Assembly: GCF_963675395.1 (NCBI RefSeq)
Contig: NZ_OY776223.1
Location: 1,178,001 to 1,242,000, forward strand
Origin: an uncultured Vibrio sp.
Lineage (GTDB): Bacteria; Pseudomonadota; Gammaproteobacteria; Enterobacterales; Vibrionaceae
Length of the DNA stretch: 64,000 nucleotides
Direction of reading: 5' to 3'
In this document: positions 1 to 10,318 of the stretch, piece by piece
How positions within the stretch are numbered: the first letter of the stretch is position 1
Layout: each line of letters opens with the position of its first letter
Notes under the pieces: generated by a model
What the model was told of the DNA's origin: nothing
The model's input: the letters and a program-made list of their open reading frames with translations, nothing else
Databases searched by the model: none
Translations under genes and position numbers: made by a program

Positions 1-1696
1 CTTCAATCTTCTCTTTCTCTTCAGCTGGAAGTGCTTCACCTGCTTCTTCCACTTGCTTACGAGTACCATGAATCATTTGGTCTGCTTGGTTACGTGCAGT
101 TGCTAGCTCTTCGAACTTCTTGTCCGCTTCTTTGTTAGCTTCTGCTTCTTGAACCATTTTCTCGATTTCTTCGTCGTTTAGACCGCCAGAAGCCTGGATC
201 GTGATCTTCTGCTCTTTACCAGTCTGCTTGTCTTTCGCTGATACGTGCAGGATACCGTCCGCATCAAGGTCGAAAGTTACTTCGATTTGTGGCATGCCAC
301 GTGGTGCAGGCTGGATGCCTTCTAGGTTGAATTGACCTAGAGACTTGTTGTACATCGCTTGCTTACGCTCACCTTGCAGAACGTGGATAGTTACCGCACT
401 CTGGTTGTCTTCTGCTGTAGAGAAAACTTGGTTCGCTTTAGTTGGGATAGTGGTGTTCTTCTCAACCAGCTTAGTCATTACGCCACCCATAGTCTCAATA
501 CCTAGAGACAGTGGAGTTACGTCTAGAAGCAGTACGTCTTTAACTTCACCAGCAAGTACGCCACCTTGAACTGCAGCACCCATTGCTACCGCTTCATCAG
601 GGTTTACGTCACGGCGAGCTTCTTTACCGAAGAATTCAGCAACTTTCGCTTGAACCATTGGCATACGAGTCTGACCACCAACTAGGATTACGTCAGTGAT
701 GTCGTTTACTGATAGGTCAGCGTCAGCTAGAGCCACTTTTAGTGGGTCTAAAGAACGTTGTACTAGGTCTTCAACTAGAGATTCTAGTTTCGCACGAGTC
801 ACTTTAATGTTCATGTGCTTAGGACCAGTTGCATCCGCAGTAACGTAAGGTAGGTTTACGTCAGTTTGAGAAGTAGAAGAAAGCTCAATTTTCGCTTTTT
901 CTGCTGCTTCTTTAACACGCTGCATTGCTAGTGGATCGTTCTTAAGGTTGATACCTTGCTCTTTGTTGAACTCGTCAACTAAGTAGTTGATCAGACGGTT
1001 ATCAAAGTCTTCACCACCTAGGTGAGTGTCACCGTTAGTCGCTAGAACTTCGAACGTTTTCTCGCCTTCAACTTCATCAATTTCGATGATTGAGATATCG
1101 AATGTACCACCACCAAGGTCGTATACAGCGATAGTGCGGTCACCGCCTTTCTTATCAAGACCGTAAGCTAGCGCAGCGGCTGTTGGTTCGTTGATAATAC
1201 GTTTAACTTCTAGACCTGCGATACGACCAGCATCTTTAGTTGCTTGACGCTGAGCATCGTTAAAGTAAGCAGGAACTGTGATAACTGCGCCAGTTACTTC
1301 CTCACCTAGGAAGTCTTCAGCAGTTTTCTTCATTTTCTTAAGAACTTCAGCAGAAACCTGAGGAGCCGCCATTTTTTGGCCTTTTGCTTCTACCCAAGCA
1401 TCACCATTGTCAGCCTTAACAATTTTGTAAGGCATGATTTCGATGTCACGCTGAACTTCTTCGTCTTCAAAACGACGACCGATTAGACGCTTAATAGCAA
1501 ATAGCGTGTTTTCAGGGTTAGTTACTGCTTGACGTTTTGCTGGCTGACCTACTAGTGTCTCACCGTCAGTGTAAGCAATAACCGATGCAGTAGTGCGTTC
1601 ACCCTCTGCGTTTTCAATTACACGAGGTTTGTCGCCGTCTAATACAGCAACACATGAGTTAGTAGTACCTAAGTCAATACCAATGATTTTACCCAT
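1..1696 (-). CDS. dnaK: Chaperone DnaK (Hsp70), C-terminus cut by window edge
   Basis: Hsp70 chaperone that binds unfolded proteins in an ATP cycle driven by DnaJ and GrpE in the cytoplasm. The minus-strand frame starts at the ATG ending at 1696 and reads [14 protein letters not shown], the first phosphate-binding loop of the Hsp70 ATPase. [11 protein letters not shown] and [11 protein letters not shown] follow, as in all DnaK proteins. About 565 codons are visible of the usual 635-640, so the end of the lid domain lies outside the window. It is downstream of grpE on the same strand, but 355 bases and a terminator separate them, and it has its own heat-shock-type promoter. Identification is certain. 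Confidence 0.98.
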   Translation of the reverse strand, partial: MGKIIGIDLGTTNSCVAVLDGDKPRVIENAEGERTTASVIAYTDGETLVGQPAKRQAVTNPENTLFAIKRLIGRRFEDEEVQRDIEIMPYKIVKADNGDAWVEAKGQKMAAPQVSAEVLKKMKKTAEDFLGEEVTGAVITVPAYFNDAQRQATKDAGRIAGLEVKRIINEPTAAALAYGLDKKGGDRTIAVYDLGGGTFDISIIEIDEVEGEKTFEVLATNGDTHLGGEDFDNRLINYLVDEFNKEQGINLKNDPLAMQRVKEAAEKAKIELSSTSQTDVNLPYVTADATGPKHMNIKVTRAKLESLVEDLVQRSLDPLKVALADADLSVNDITDVILVGGQTRMPMVQAKVAEFFGKEARRDVNPDEAVAMGAAVQGGVLAGEVKDVLLLDVTPLSLGIETMGGVMTKLVEKNTTIPTKANQVFSTAEDNQSAVTIHVLQGERKQAMYNKSLGQFNLEGIQPAPRGMPQIEVTFDLDADGILHVSAKDKQTGKEQKITIQASGGLNDEEIEKMVQEAEANKEADKKFEELATARNQADQMIHGTRKQVEEAGEALPAEEKEKIE

Positions 1697-2001
1697 CTGG
1701 CTATCTCCGAATAAATTCTATTTTCGTTTGGTTATAACCCCAATGTGGGGGGAGGAGAATCGGGTTTCAACCCTTGCTCACAAACAAAAATAATCAATGT
1801 TTGCTTCTCTATGCCACATAGATAAGGGCGGCAAAATGCTTTTCAAGGGCAGAATTAAAAAAAAGCGTTATTTTTCTCAATTATTGCCTTTGTTTTTACC
1901 CAAAATGCAACTCTGCGCCTATCTTTACCCTCTGCAATCGTGCGTAAACAACGCAACTCTGCAAAGTGACACAGCCTCTAAAAATACATCTAAAAATCAA
2001 A
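1697..2001. other. grpE-dnaK intergenic region, no further gene seen
   Basis: Most of the 355-base gap between grpE and dnaK. Apart from the dnaK heat-shock promoter and 5' leader (up to 1773) and the grpE terminator at its right edge, I see no gene. The short open frames here have no recognisable product or ribosome-binding site. Confidence 0.6.
1743..1773 (-). promoter_or_regulatory. Sigma-32 type heat-shock promoter of dnaK
   Basis: On the minus strand GTTGAAAC (1765-1771 core) is followed after 14 bases by CCCCACAT (1743-1750). This is close to the sigma-32 consensus CTTGAAA-N13-15-CCCCATNT. It lies about 50 bases upstream of the dnaK start, where a heat-shock promoter is expected. Confidence 0.7.
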
Positions 2002-2029
2002 AATGCCCATTACATACGCAATGGGCATT
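2002..2029 (-). terminator. grpE terminator
   Basis: Perfect 10-base-pair stem AATGCCCATT / AATGGGCATT with an 8-base loop, just after the grpE stop. An A-rich stretch to its left gives the T-rich tail on the minus strand. Confidence 0.8.
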
Positions 2030-2051
2030 CATTATTTATCAAACAGTTATA

Positions 2052-2648
2052 CTACTTAGCAACCATTACCATTGCAGGACGAACGACGCGGCCGTTTAGC
2101 TCGTAGCCTTTTTGCATAACGAACATAACCGTGTTTGATTCGTGATCCGGGCTTTCTTGGATAGACATTGCTTGGTGTAATTCAGGATTGAATGCCTCAC
2201 CTTCTGGATTGATTTCCTTCAGGCCAAATTTAGCAACCACATCTACGAAGGTCTTGTGAGTCAGTTCCACACCTTCAAGGACTGGCTTAATGACTTCATT
2301 TTCCGTATCAGCGGCCTGAATCGCGCGCTCTAAGTTGTCAATCACAGGAAGCAGTTCTTCTGCAAACTTGTTCAAAGCGTATTTACGAGCTTTATCGATC
2401 TCTTGCTCAGTACGACGACGCATATTCTCTACGTCAGCTTTTGCTCGCAGAACCGCGTCTTGCTGATCTTTCACTTTTGTCTCGCTAGACAGCAGTGCCG
2501 CTTCTAGTTGAGCAATTTTGGCATCTTTCTCATCACCAATCTCTTCAAGTTCTGCTTCAGCGTCTTGAGCTGCAGCTTCGACTTTTTCAGCCTCTTCGAT
2601 GATTTGATCAAGCTCTTCTTCTGTAACTTTATTTTCTTCGTTGCTCAT
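2052..2648 (-). CDS. grpE: Nucleotide exchange factor GrpE
   Basis: Cochaperone that releases ADP from DnaK. The start is the ATG ending at 2648 ([12 protein letters not shown]), with GGAG spaced correctly upstream; an in-frame upstream extension has no such site. The product is 198 aa, normal for GrpE. It has an acidic N-terminus, a long coiled coil (about residues 20-85), the helix with [15 protein letters not shown], and a C-terminal beta domain ending [11 protein letters not shown]. It is divergent from nadK and upstream of dnaK, with its own sigma-32-like promoter and terminator. Confidence 0.97.
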   Translation of the reverse strand: MSNEENKVTEEELDQIIEEAEKVEAAAQDAEAELEEIGDEKDAKIAQLEAALLSSETKVKDQQDAVLRAKADVENMRRRTEQEIDKARKYALNKFAEELLPVIDNLERAIQAADTENEVIKPVLEGVELTHKTFVDVVAKFGLKEINPEGEAFNPELHQAMSIQESPDHESNTVMFVMQKGYELNGRVVRPAMVMVAK

Positions 2649-2745
2649 GATATCTCCAGAATTCAACGTAATGCTCTTCAAGCCATGCGTTTTTTTGCGG
2701 GCTTTAAACACATAAAAATTCGCATATTTAGGTAACTTGCCATTA

Positions 2746-2774
2746 TTATGGGGATGAAGATTCCTGATTCAAGC
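2746..2774 (-). promoter_or_regulatory. Sigma-32 heat-shock promoter of grpE
   Basis: Minus strand GCTTGAA (2768-2774), 14-base spacer, CCCCATAA (2746-2753). This is almost the exact sigma-32 consensus, about 100 bases upstream of grpE. It sits in the grpE-nadK divergent region, its -35 only about 20 bases from the nadK start. Confidence 0.8.
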
Positions 2775-2794
2775 CTCTTTAATGCGGAAATGCT

Positions 2795-3679
2795 ATGAAA
2801 AATCCATGTAACGTGATCGCGATTATCGGTAAACCAAGAGATCAACAAGCAATTCAAACTCATAGGGAGTTATACCAATGGCTTACCTCAGAAGGTTACC
2901 AAGTATTTATTGACGATCGTCTTACTGCAATTTTAGACGAGATCCCGCAAAAGCAGTTTGCGAGCTTAGTCGAGCTAGGACAAAATGCAGACTTGGCGAT
3001 TGTGGTCGGCGGTGACGGTAACATGCTTGGAGCTGCACGAATTTTATCGCGCTTTGACGTTCCCGTAATTGGTGTCAATAGAGGTAACTTAGGCTTCCTG
3101 ACGGATTTAAATCCAGATGACTTCCAAGCGGCTCTTAAAGCTGTACTTGCCGGTGAGTATATTGAAGAAGAGCGTTTCCTACTTGAGGCTGAAGTGCATC
3201 GCCACGGTCAAATTAAAAGTCACAACGCCGCTTTAAACGAAGCCGTACTCCACCCTGGCCAAATCGCACATATGATCGAATTTGAAGTTTACATTGATGA
3301 AAGCTTCGCTTTTTCACTGCGTGCAGATGGCCTAATTATATCAACCCCAACAGGTTCAACCGCCTATTCGCTTTCTGGTGGTGGTCCAATTCTTTCTCCA
3401 AGCTTGAACGCGATTTCTTTAGTGCCAATGTTTCCGCATACACTTTCCAGCCGACCTTTGGTCGTCGATGGAAAACGCCGAATCAAACTGATCGTCTCTC
3501 CTGAGAATCGTGGTACACAAGAGGTAAGTTGTGATGGACAAGTTTCATTGCCGGTGTCTCCAGGTGATGAGCTTCACATTTACCAGAGCCCAAACGTCCT
3601 CAAACTTATCCATCCAAAGGATTACAGCTACTACCACGTTTTACGAAACAAATTAGGTTGGTCAAGTAAGCTCTTTTAG
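2795..3679 (+). CDS. nadK: NAD kinase
   Basis: ATP-dependent NAD kinase that phosphorylates NAD to NADP in the cytoplasm. The product is 294 aa, as in other gammaproteobacterial NadK. The diagnostic GGDGN motif is at about residues 72-76, with D74 as the catalytic aspartate. It is followed by the NE motif in LNEAVLHPG and the glycine/threonine-rich [16 protein letters not shown] loop. It is transcribed divergently from grpE and followed by recN, the usual grpE/nadK/recN arrangement. Confidence 0.97.
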   Translation: MKNPCNVIAIIGKPRDQQAIQTHRELYQWLTSEGYQVFIDDRLTAILDEIPQKQFASLVELGQNADLAIVVGGDGNMLGAARILSRFDVPVIGVNRGNLGFLTDLNPDDFQAALKAVLAGEYIEEERFLLEAEVHRHGQIKSHNAALNEAVLHPGQIAHMIEFEVYIDESFAFSLRADGLIISTPTGSTAYSLSGGGPILSPSLNAISLVPMFPHTLSSRPLVVDGKRRIKLIVSPENRGTQEVSCDGQVSLPVSPGDELHIYQSPNVLKLIHPKDYSYYHVLRNKLGWSSKLF

Positions 3680-3909
3680 CCCAAACTTTCCCGTTACCAG
3701 CGCAGGTGTACCCTATGCCTGCGCTTTAACTTCTATAGATTAGAGAGCATTAGAACACACCAACTTGCAACACTTAACTCCCCCACACCTTTGATTCAAA
3801 ACACCGTAACTCTTTCAATTTAAATGAATCATTGTCACCAATTAGCTAATTTTTCCTAATCCATCACAAAAAACCATTTCGCCCGCAAAAATTTTCACAC
3901 CCACCTTTA

Positions 3910-3947
3910 CTGTATGAACAAACAGTATATACTGTTTTCTTATACAG
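3910..3947 (+). promoter_or_regulatory. Two tandem LexA (SOS) boxes of recN
   Basis: Two perfect CTGT-N8-ACAG sites: 3910-3925 and 3932-3947, just upstream of the recN start at 3977. Their facing halves form a further palindrome (AACAGTATATACTGTT, 3921-3936). A weaker third site (TTGT-N8-ACAG) follows towards the start codon. Multiple LexA boxes before recN are known from E. coli, so tight repression with strong DNA-damage induction is expected. Confidence 0.92.
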
Positions 3948-3976
3948 TATTGTTCAGTTATACAGGTAAAATAAAA

Positions 3977-5641
3977 ATGCTGGCTCATCTTAGTGTTAAT
4001 AACTTTGCGATTGTTAAGTCTCTTCAACTCGAGCTGTCTAAGGGCATGACCACCATTACCGGTGAGACAGGCGCGGGGAAATCTATTGCGATTGATGCTC
4101 TAGGACTCTGCTTAGGAGGACGAGCAGATGCAGGTATGGTGCGACAAGGCGAAGAAAAAACCGAAGTGAGTGCGGCTTTCTTACTGGAAAACAACATACA
4201 TGCAACGCGTTGGCTAGAAGACAATGACTTGCTCGATGGCAGTGAGTGTATTTTGCGTCGCATCATTACTAAAGAAGGCCGTTCAAGAGCCTTCATCAAT
4301 GGTAGTCCGGTACCACTTTCACAACTCAAATCTCTCGGACAGCTTCTGATCAATATTCATGGTCAACATGCTCATCATCAGTTGATGAAAAGTGATCATC
4401 AAATGGCCATGCTGGATCAATATTCGGGTCACCTTAATCTACTAAAAAGTACTCGAAGTGCTTACCAGCATTGGCGTCAGGCGGACAACAACCTCAAGCA
4501 ACTAAAAGAAAATAGCCAGCAAAATCAGGCACAAAAGCAGTTGTTGGAATACCAAATCAAAGAACTGAATGAGTTATCGTTAGGTGAAGAAGAATTTGCA
4601 GAGCTCGAACAAGAACACAAACGGCTGTCCAATAGCGGTGAACTCGCCGCTACCTGTCAGCAAGCCATCGAACTTATTTATGAAGGTGAAGAAGTCAATG
4701 CGCTTGGTATTTTGCAATCGGCCAATCACTCCCTGATTCAATTAGCTGAGCTAGATGAAAAATTAGCAGAACTGCCAAATATGCTGGCAGAAGCCATGAT
4801 TCAGTTGGAAGAAACCAAAAACGAGCTTCGCAGCTACCTTGATGGCATTGACGTCGATCCAGGTCGCATGGCTTATGTGGAAGAACGTTTCTCCAAAGTC
4901 ATGTCTATGGCGCGTAAACATCACGTTATGCCAGAGGAACTTTACCAGCATCATCAAGATCTTCTGGCCCAAATAGAAGCCTTAGATTGTTCTGATGAAA
5001 GATTGGATGAATTAGCACAGGAAGTGGAACAAAAGTATCAAAGCTTCTTAAATGCAGCGGAAAAGTTACATAAATCACGCAGTCGTTACGCTAAAGAACT
5101 GAATAAACTGATTAGCCAAAGCATGCACGAATTAAGCATGGAAAAAGCCGTGTTCAGCATCGAAGTCAATAACGACAATACCCACCCTTCTCCATTAGGT
5201 ATGGACAGCGTTTGCTTCCTGGTTTCAACAAACCCGGGCCAGCCACTACAGCCAATTGCAAAAGTCGCATCCGGCGGTGAGCTATCGCGCATATCGTTAG
5301 CGATTCAGGTCATTACCGCTCAGAAAGTCGATACTCCAAGCCTCATCTTCGATGAAGTTGATGTAGGTATCAGTGGCCCAACCGCAGCCGTTGTAGGCAA
5401 AATGTTGCGTAAATTAGGAGAATCGACCCAGGTAATGTGTGTCACTCACCTTCCTCAGGTAGCGGGTTGTGGGCATCAGCAGATGTTTGTCGCCAAGCAA
5501 ACCAAAAAAGGACAAACAGAAACCCAGATGCATGCTCTGGATGAACAACAACGCGTGGCAGAGTTAGCTCGACTCCTAGGTGGCAGCCAAATCACCGACT
5601 CGACCCTTGCAAATGCCAAAGAACTACTTATTGCCGCTTAA
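3977..5641 (+). CDS. recN: DNA repair protein RecN
   Basis: SMC-like ATPase acting in double-strand break repair. The start is set at the ATG at 3977 ([13 protein letters not shown]), which is the conserved RecN N-terminus. The upstream in-frame extension runs through the LexA operators and cannot be coding. The protein is 554 aa. Walker A GETGAGKS is at residues 29-36, a long helical coiled-coil arm fills the middle, and the C-terminal half has the ABC signature [12 protein letters not shown], Walker [13 protein letters not shown] and the H-loop [13 protein letters not shown] control is visible in the two LexA boxes. Confidence 0.97.
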   Translation: MLAHLSVNNFAIVKSLQLELSKGMTTITGETGAGKSIAIDALGLCLGGRADAGMVRQGEEKTEVSAAFLLENNIHATRWLEDNDLLDGSECILRRIITKEGRSRAFINGSPVPLSQLKSLGQLLINIHGQHAHHQLMKSDHQMAMLDQYSGHLNLLKSTRSAYQHWRQADNNLKQLKENSQQNQAQKQLLEYQIKELNELSLGEEEFAELEQEHKRLSNSGELAATCQQAIELIYEGEEVNALGILQSANHSLIQLAELDEKLAELPNMLAEAMIQLEETKNELRSYLDGIDVDPGRMAYVEERFSKVMSMARKHHVMPEELYQHHQDLLAQIEALDCSDERLDELAQEVEQKYQSFLNAAEKLHKSRSRYAKELNKLISQSMHELSMEKAVFSIEVNNDNTHPSPLGMDSVCFLVSTNPGQPLQPIAKVASGGELSRISLAIQVITAQKVDTPSLIFDEVDVGISGPTAAVVGKMLRKLGESTQVMCVTHLPQVAGCGHQQMFVAKQTKKGQTETQMHALDEQQRVAELARLLGGSQITDSTLANAKELLIAA

Positions 5642-5654
5642 AAAGCGCAACCAG

Positions 5655-5684
5655 AGCCATGGGGACTGCACCTATGGCTTTTTA
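5655..5684 (+). terminator. recN terminator
   Basis: AGCCAT (5655-5660) pairs with ATGGCT (5674-5679), with inner GG/CC extending the stem across one wobble pair. The stem is followed by a run of five T. Confidence 0.65.
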
Positions 5685-5885
5685 CTTTTCACTCACTTTG
5701 CACTACGTTTTGTTCTTTGGTTCAAAATATTTGTCTCAATCAACACAAATGAATACCTGTTAATAAATGCAACTCAACTCAAAATTCGTTGTCAGATTCC
5801 CTACTATACGACGCATAGCTTTTTACATCTGCGTCGAGCTTGTTTATTATCAGCGCAGTATTTTAAAGGTTAGTAAGAAATTATT

Positions 5886-6245
5886 ATGCAATTAAAGAAG
5901 TGGTTAGTTGCCGTACCATTAGCAATGACATTGCTTACAGGATGTTCGGTAGTAGAAAAACTGGTTTATCGCATTGATATCAACCAAGGCAACTATGTAG
6001 AACAAAGTGCGGTAGATAAATTAAAGTTTGGGATGACTAAAGCACAAGTTCGCTTCGTACTTGGATCACCAATGCTTATCGAAAACGGCTATCCAAACAC
6101 ATGGTATTACATATACCACCATACTCCGGGCCATGGTGATCCTGTTCAAAAAGATCTAATCGTCAACTTCGATGATCAGGGTGCACTTGCTGACATTAGC
6201 GGTGACTTCCCGAAAAGTGATGAGTTTTACGAGCAGATTCAGTAA
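5886..6245 (+). CDS. bamE: Outer membrane assembly lipoprotein BamE
   Basis: Small lipoprotein of the BAM complex, which inserts beta-barrel proteins into the outer membrane. It is 119 aa, with a lipoprotein signal ending LLTGC, so the lipidated cysteine is C20. The SmpA/BamE fold follows, with the family motif [16 protein letters not shown] and a later YYIY strand. It stands alone between recN and a bidirectional terminator, its usual place in Vibrio and Enterobacteria. bamB, another subunit of the complex, is at 49502-50662. Confidence 0.95.
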   Translation: MQLKKWLVAVPLAMTLLTGCSVVEKLVYRIDINQGNYVEQSAVDKLKFGMTKAQVRFVLGSPMLIENGYPNTWYYIYHHTPGHGDPVQKDLIVNFDDQGALADISGDFPKSDEFYEQIQ

Positions 6246-6259
6246 CAAAACCTTTATTA

Positions 6260-6286
6260 AAAAAACCTCCTGATAGGAGGTTTTTT
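6260..6286. terminator. Bidirectional terminator, bamE / rnfH
   Basis: Perfect 11-base-pair stem AAAAAACCTCC / GGAGGTTTTTT with a five-base loop. The symmetric A and T runs can end transcripts from both the bamE and the rnfH side. Confidence 0.85.
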
Positions 6287-6345
6287 AATGATTCTGTATT
6301 TATATCAATCGCAGTAAATATCAGCCTAGTCTCACTTGTTAAAAA

Positions 6346-6699
6346 TCAGTCACCTTTACGTAGAGCGCTTGGCTTACCACCTGTCACCGGATCAGCATTA
6401 CCCGCCGCTTTAGCTTGCTCGGCACGTTTACGACGAATCTCTTTAGGGTCAGCAAGTAATGGGCGATAAATCTCTATTCTATCTCTGTCGCGTACTGTCG
6501 CATCCAACTTCACATTACGGCTGAACACACCCACTTTATTCTTCGACAAATCAATTTCTGGATACAATTCAAGTACACCAGATTTACGAATGATCTCTTC
6601 TACTGTTTCATGTTTATTGACGACTAAATTGAAAACACGTTGCTCATGCGGTAAGGCGTAAATGACCTCCACATGGATCATATCTGATTCAATACTCAT
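6346..6699 (-). CDS. rnfH: RnfH family ubiquitin-like protein (RatB)
   Basis: Small protein of the RnfH/UPF0125 family with a ubiquitin-like beta-grasp fold. It is 117 aa. Visible features are an N-terminal [14 protein letters not shown] strand pair, GVFSRNV and the conserved [24 protein letters not shown] block before a charged tail. The cellular role is not well established. The start codon overlaps the stop of ratA (6696-6699), so the two genes are translationally coupled. The older name RatB comes from this pairing. Confidence 0.9.
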   Translation of the reverse strand: MSIESDMIHVEVIYALPHEQRVFNLVVNKHETVEEIIRKSGVLELYPEIDLSKNKVGVFSRNVKLDATVRDRDRIEIYRPLLADPKEIRRKRAEQAKAAGNADPVTGGKPSALRKGD

Positions 6700-7130
6700 A
6701 ACACGTATACCTGTTTCGCGCGTTTTGTAAAAGCATTGACCATATTACTGGTTAACTCGTTAAAAATCTTACCAAAGGCCATTTCGATCATTTTGCTTGA
6801 GAATTCAAACTCAAGTTTAAGCTCAACCTTACATGCTTGCTCATCTAGGGCAGTAAAAAACCAGCCACCACGTAACGTCTTAAAAGGGCCGTCAACCAAG
6901 TTCATCATAATAGACTGACCAGGAATAAGTTCATTCGACGTGGTAAAAGTTTTACTAATGCCAGCTTTCGCGACATCAACAGAAGCCACCATACCATCGC
7001 CAGAAGCATCAATGATTCTGGAACCTGAGCAACCAGGTAAAAACTCTGGGTATTTAGCAACATCATTGACCAGATCAAACATCTGCTCTGCACTAAACGA
7101 CACCAACGCAGAACGGCTGATTTGCTTCAT
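6696..7130 (-). CDS. ratA: RatA, START-domain coenzyme Q-binding protein
   Basis: A 144-aa protein of the polyketide cyclase/START family (RatA/Coq10). Homologues are reported as a ubiquinone-binding respiration factor or, in E. coli, as a ribosome-association toxin. It begins [24 protein letters not shown] and keeps the conserved [22 protein letters not shown] and [16 protein letters not shown] segments. It heads the ratA-rnfH pair and is divergent from smpB, 118 bases away. Calling it a toxin here would be unsupported. Confidence 0.92.
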   Translation of the reverse strand: MKQISRSALVSFSAEQMFDLVNDVAKYPEFLPGCSGSRIIDASGDGMVASVDVAKAGISKTFTTSNELIPGQSIMMNLVDGPFKTLRGGWFFTALDEQACKVELKLEFEFSSKMIEMAFGKIFNELTSNMVNAFTKRAKQVYVL

Positions 7131-7248
7131 ACTTACTCCTATCGATACATGTTCTGATGAAAAGCGAGAGCCAATTTTACTTTTATTCAGCGATTGCGCA
7201 AATAAAAGGATTTCCTAACCGATATCCAAGTCGTATAATGACGCCATT

Positions 7249-7734
7249 ATGGCAAAGAAAAAATCAAAACAAAAAGCGGGTAGTAACACTATCGCGCTGA
7301 ACAAAAAAGCTCGCCACGAATATTTTATCGAAGATGAAATCGAAGCTGGCATGGAGCTCCAAGGTTGGGAAGTGAAAGCCCTTCGCCAAGGTAAAGCCAA
7401 TATTTCTGAAAGTTACGTATTCATGCGTGACGGTGAAGCCTTTGTGAGTGGCATGACAATCACTCCTTTGAATCAGGCATCGACACACGTAGTGGCGAAC
7501 CCTACTCGTGTGCGTAAACTACTCATGAGTCGTCGTGAACTTGATAACCTGCTCGGACGTGTGAACCGCGAAGGTATGACGTTAACGGCACTCTCTCTGT
7601 ACTGGTCTCGCTCTTGGGTGAAACTGAAAATCGGCGTAGCAAAAGGTAAAAAACTACACGATAAGCGTACGGATCTAAAAGAAAAAGATTGGGCAAGAGA
7701 AAAAGCACGCGTAATGAAGAGCGCACTGCGTTAA
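7249..7734 (+). CDS. smpB: SsrA-binding protein SmpB
   Basis: Protein partner of tmRNA in trans-translation; it delivers tmRNA to stalled ribosomes. It is 161 aa, with the lysine-rich start [11 protein letters not shown], the OB-fold core [26 protein letters not shown] and GKKLHDKR in the C-terminal tail that mimics mRNA/anticodon in the ribosome. The ssrA gene lies 67 bases downstream on the same strand, so both components are adjacent. Confidence 0.97.
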   Translation: MAKKKSKQKAGSNTIALNKKARHEYFIEDEIEAGMELQGWEVKALRQGKANISESYVFMRDGEAFVSGMTITPLNQASTHVVANPTRVRKLLMSRRELDNLLGRVNREGMTLTALSLYWSRSWVKLKIGVAKGKKLHDKRTDLKEKDWAREKARVMKSALR

Positions 7735-7749
7735 TCTTGACCACTTAAA

Positions 7750-7790
7750 CGCATAGTACTGGACAGCCAATACTTTTCTGTTACTATGCG
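7750..7790 (+). promoter_or_regulatory. Inverted repeat in the smpB-ssrA spacer
   Basis: CGCATAGTA (7750-7758) and TACTATGCG (7782-7790) are perfect 9-base arms separated by 23 bases, just before the tmRNA 5' end. It could be a long-loop end structure for the smpB mRNA or part of the ssrA promoter region. The sequence alone does not say which. Confidence 0.4.
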
Positions 7791-7801
7791 AATAATACCT
7801 T

Positions 7802-8169
7802 GGGGCTGATTTAGGATTCGACGGGAATTCAGAAGTCTGAGGTGCATGCCGAGGTGCGGTAGGCCTCGTTAACAAACCGCAAAAAAATAGTCGCAAACGA
7901 CGAAAACTACGCACTAGCAGCTTAATAACCTGCTCAGAGCCTCTTTGCCCTAGCTTCCGCTTGTAAGACGGGGAATTACAAAGAGTCAAACCCAAACTAG
8001 CTAGCCCGGATTCTCCCGCCTGAGAGATGAACGGCGAATTATAATTCAGGATAGTCATTCATTAGCGTGTCGGTTCGCAGGTGGGTGGTGAATTTAAAGA
8101 TCGACTAAGCATGTAGTACCAATGATGAAAGGTTTTCGGACGGGGGTTCAACTCCCCCCAGCTCCACCA
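7802..8169 (+). ncRNA. ssrA: Transfer-messenger RNA
   Basis: tmRNA, which rescues stalled ribosomes with SmpB and adds a degradation tag. The 5' end GGGGCTGATT pairs with the 3' acceptor end before CCA, giving the tRNA-Ala-like part, and the T-loop GGTTCAACTCC is visible near 8146. The tag frame resumes at GCA 7893 and reads ANDENYALAA to a TAA at 7923-7925. It ends in ACCA at 8169. Genomic islands often insert at the 3' end of this gene, which fits the accessory block that follows. Confidence 0.97.
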
Positions 8170-8179
8170 AACGTTTGGA

Positions 8180-8221
8180 AAGGGCGATAACTCTTTGAGT
8201 TATCGCCCTTTTTGTTTTTTT
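8180..8221 (+). terminator. ssrA terminator
   Basis: Perfect 14-base-pair stem AAGGGCGATAACTC / GAGTTATCGCCCTT (8180-8210) with a three-base loop and a long T-rich tail. Confidence 0.9.
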
Positions 8222-8388
8222 GTGCCAACTGAACTAAAAGGGGTTACCGAGATACTCTGCATCCAGTGACTGGCGGCTTTGATCGCAGTAGGTCCCTTTT
8301 CGTTGTTGTTTTCAACAATGTGCACCCTCCTTCCAAAGAAGTCATACTCTGTCGCCAATATCAGGAGAGAGGATTCACTGACTTGTAC

Positions 8389-9042
8389 TTACGTTGTTGT
8401 CACCAAGAGTTTGTTCTCTATTGCAAAGCGAACAAGATTAGGAATATCTTTAATATTCAACTTCTTCATGATGTTTGATCTGTGTGTTTCAACGGTTTTG
8501 ATACTAATGCAGGTATCATCGGCTATTTTATTTGTGGAGTATCCTTCGACGATTAACTGAAGAATTTGCCTTTGTCTACTTGTGAGCAAATCTAAAGGCA
8601 CGGCATCTTGTGTTTTACCTAACAAATCCTTAAGCATAGGTTTATCGATTTTTTGACTAATATAACTACCACCGCTCATCACTGAAGCAACCGCTAATTC
8701 CAGCTCTTCTACGGCAGAGTCTTTAAGTAAATAGCCTTGCGCCCCATTTCTTAAGCACCTTGCTACATACTCTATATTTTTATGCATCGATAGCATCAAA
8801 ATATTAATGGCTATCTTATGCTTTCGAATCATGCTTACCAGCTCTATTCCATTGATCCCTTTGATTGAAACATCCAAAATAAGTAAATCTGCTTTAGACT
8901 TTTTCAAGCTAGGAATCAAATTGAGGCCAGTCGCACTTTCTCCGACCACTTCAACGCTTGATAGTGTATTTAATATACTACATATCCCCGCTCTGACTAT
9001 ATCATGGTCGTCAACAATGAACACTTTACTCGTGTATATCAT
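8389..9042 (-). CDS. NarL/FixJ-family response regulator
   Basis: Two-component response regulator, 217 aa. The receiver domain (residues 3-120) has the acidic pair D11-D12, phosphoacceptor D57 in LLILDVSIKG, and the conserved lysine in GYLLKDSA. The C-terminal LuxR-type helix-turn-helix is LTSRQRQILQLIVEGYSTNK then KTVETHRSNIMKKL. Its start overlaps the end of the kinase gene by 17 bases, so the two are one operon, kinase first. Both genes are clearly more AT-rich than the core genes beside them, a sign of transfer. The targets are unknown; the exoprotein genes from 10369 are the nearest candidates. Confidence 0.9.
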   Translation of the reverse strand: MIYTSKVFIVDDHDIVRAGICSILNTLSSVEVVGESATGLNLIPSLKKSKADLLILDVSIKGINGIELVSMIRKHKIAINILMLSMHKNIEYVARCLRNGAQGYLLKDSAVEELELAVASVMSGGSYISQKIDKPMLKDLLGKTQDAVPLDLLTSRQRQILQLIVEGYSTNKIADDTCISIKTVETHRSNIMKKLNIKDIPNLVRFAIENKLLVTTT

Positions 9043-9712
9043 ATTTCAATTCCGCCAATATTCTTGTTCCAGTATTTATCTCTGATTGGATATGGATTTT
9101 TCCTTTGTGACGTGCAGCTCTCTCTTCCATACCTAGTAATCCAAGGTGTAGCTGAGTATTTACTTTGCGTTTTATTTTGTTTATTTCAAAACCAGTACCA
9201 TTGTCAGAAATAGAAACGGTTATTTTTTCGGCATTAAAGTCTAGATTAACGAAGATAGTACTCGCATTAGCATGGCGAATAGCATTATTTGTGGCTTCTT
9301 GAATTATTCTGAATAAGTCATTTTTTAATTGTTGACTTACATCAGGAAAGTTTGGCTTAGATTTAAAGTCTATTTTATTTGATTGAGGATCGGACATTTT
9401 TTCAAGAAGTCGTTTTATTGCATCAATAAAACACCACTCACTAATAATGCCTGGCCGAAGCTCGGCAGACTTATGGCGAACTTTATCTATTATGTCTTCA
9501 ATTAACTCTATTGAGTCATCTACTCGGTCGCGGCTATGACAACACTCTTTCCTGTGTAATTGTAAGTTGATTTGAATGGCAGTTAGTACCTGCCCCAGAT
9601 CATCATGCAGTTCCCTTGATATGCTTGCTCTTTCTTCATCCTTAATGTTTTGCAATTTTTGATTAAGAAAACGTATCCATCTTTCTGGATCTTCAAAGTT
9701 CACACAATCCAT
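9026..9712 (-). CDS. Soluble sensor histidine kinase (HisKA_3 type)
   Basis: Histidine kinase of the NarX/DegS class, about 228 aa from the ATG at 9712. That start has GAGG ten bases upstream; a longer start at 9745 lacks a ribosome-binding site. The dimerisation motif SRELHDDLGQVLTAIQINLQ carries phospho-acceptor H36. The ATPase part shows NNAIRHA (N box), SDNGTGFE (G1) and LGLLGMEERA (G2). There is no membrane segment and no recognisable sensor domain, only about 30 residues before the histidine helix. It therefore probably senses a cytoplasmic cue or works with a separate partner. Confidence 0.88.
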   Translation of the reverse strand: MDCVNFEDPERWIRFLNQKLQNIKDEERASISRELHDDLGQVLTAIQINLQLHRKECCHSRDRVDDSIELIEDIIDKVRHKSAELRPGIISEWCFIDAIKRLLEKMSDPQSNKIDFKSKPNFPDVSQQLKNDLFRIIQEATNNAIRHANASTIFVNLDFNAEKITVSISDNGTGFEINKIKRKVNTQLHLGLLGMEERAARHKGKIHIQSEINTGTRILAELKYDIHE

Positions 9713-10265
9713 GTGGCTCTTACCTCGATTTATAGAACCATTCAACTAGCGAAAAAACCAACACTCCACTAAACTAGTTCGCTAGTACATTTGTAAATTA
9801 TATGTGTTTAAAGAGTGCTGCATTAATCCTTTAATGCGTTGATTAACATTTGAATAACACCATTACTTTTTTACATCAACTTAAATAAATATATGTTCAA
9901 CCGTTATTGGCACAGTAATATATATCAACAAACATTAAATAATTGAATGAATATTTCCATTACAAAGCAATTGTCAGAAAAAAAACCTAGTTAAAAGGAA
10001 TGAATCAGACATTTACACAACTTTATTTTTAAAGGATAAACGTAAATTTATGGAAGTAAGGTCAACCCTTTTTGCAAAGGGTAAATTGAGCAAGAGATCT
10101 ACCGTTAAAGATCAAACAAAAAGCGAAAGAAAATAACCATAAATGTTATCCCTTTCAAAAAATAAATATATCGAGTAAAGGAAAATATGTAGCCCGTAAT
10201 ATTCCCAATCATCTCTCCTTGCATAGAAACTTAAAAATCTTGTCATGACTATGTATTTTTAAAAA

Positions 10266-10282
10266 ATCAGGGAATCCCTGAT
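10266..10282 (+). promoter_or_regulatory. Perfect palindrome upstream of exoprotein genes
   Basis: ATCAGGGA-A-TCCCTGAT: 8-base arms around one central base, centred about 95 bases before the ATG at 10369. Size and symmetry fit an operator for a dimeric regulator. The factor is not known. Confidence 0.5.
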
Positions 10283-10318
10283 ATCGCAATTAAATACCAT
10301 TCGTTATTTTGATTTGAT

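Noticed and set aside
1797..2099. 100-codon frame in the dnaK-grpE gap
   Set aside because: It runs across the grpE terminator into the antisense of grpE, lacks a ribosome-binding site and has no recognisable product.
6696..7130. RatA-RatB as a toxin-antitoxin pair
   Set aside because: The two genes are conserved core genes; RatA homologues act as coenzyme Q-binding proteins and RatB/RnfH is not an established antitoxin.
8170..8388. Integrase or attachment-site copy downstream of ssrA
   Set aside because: No integrase-like frame and no second copy of the ssrA 3' end was found anywhere in the window by eye; only the terminator and about 170 uncoded bases are present.
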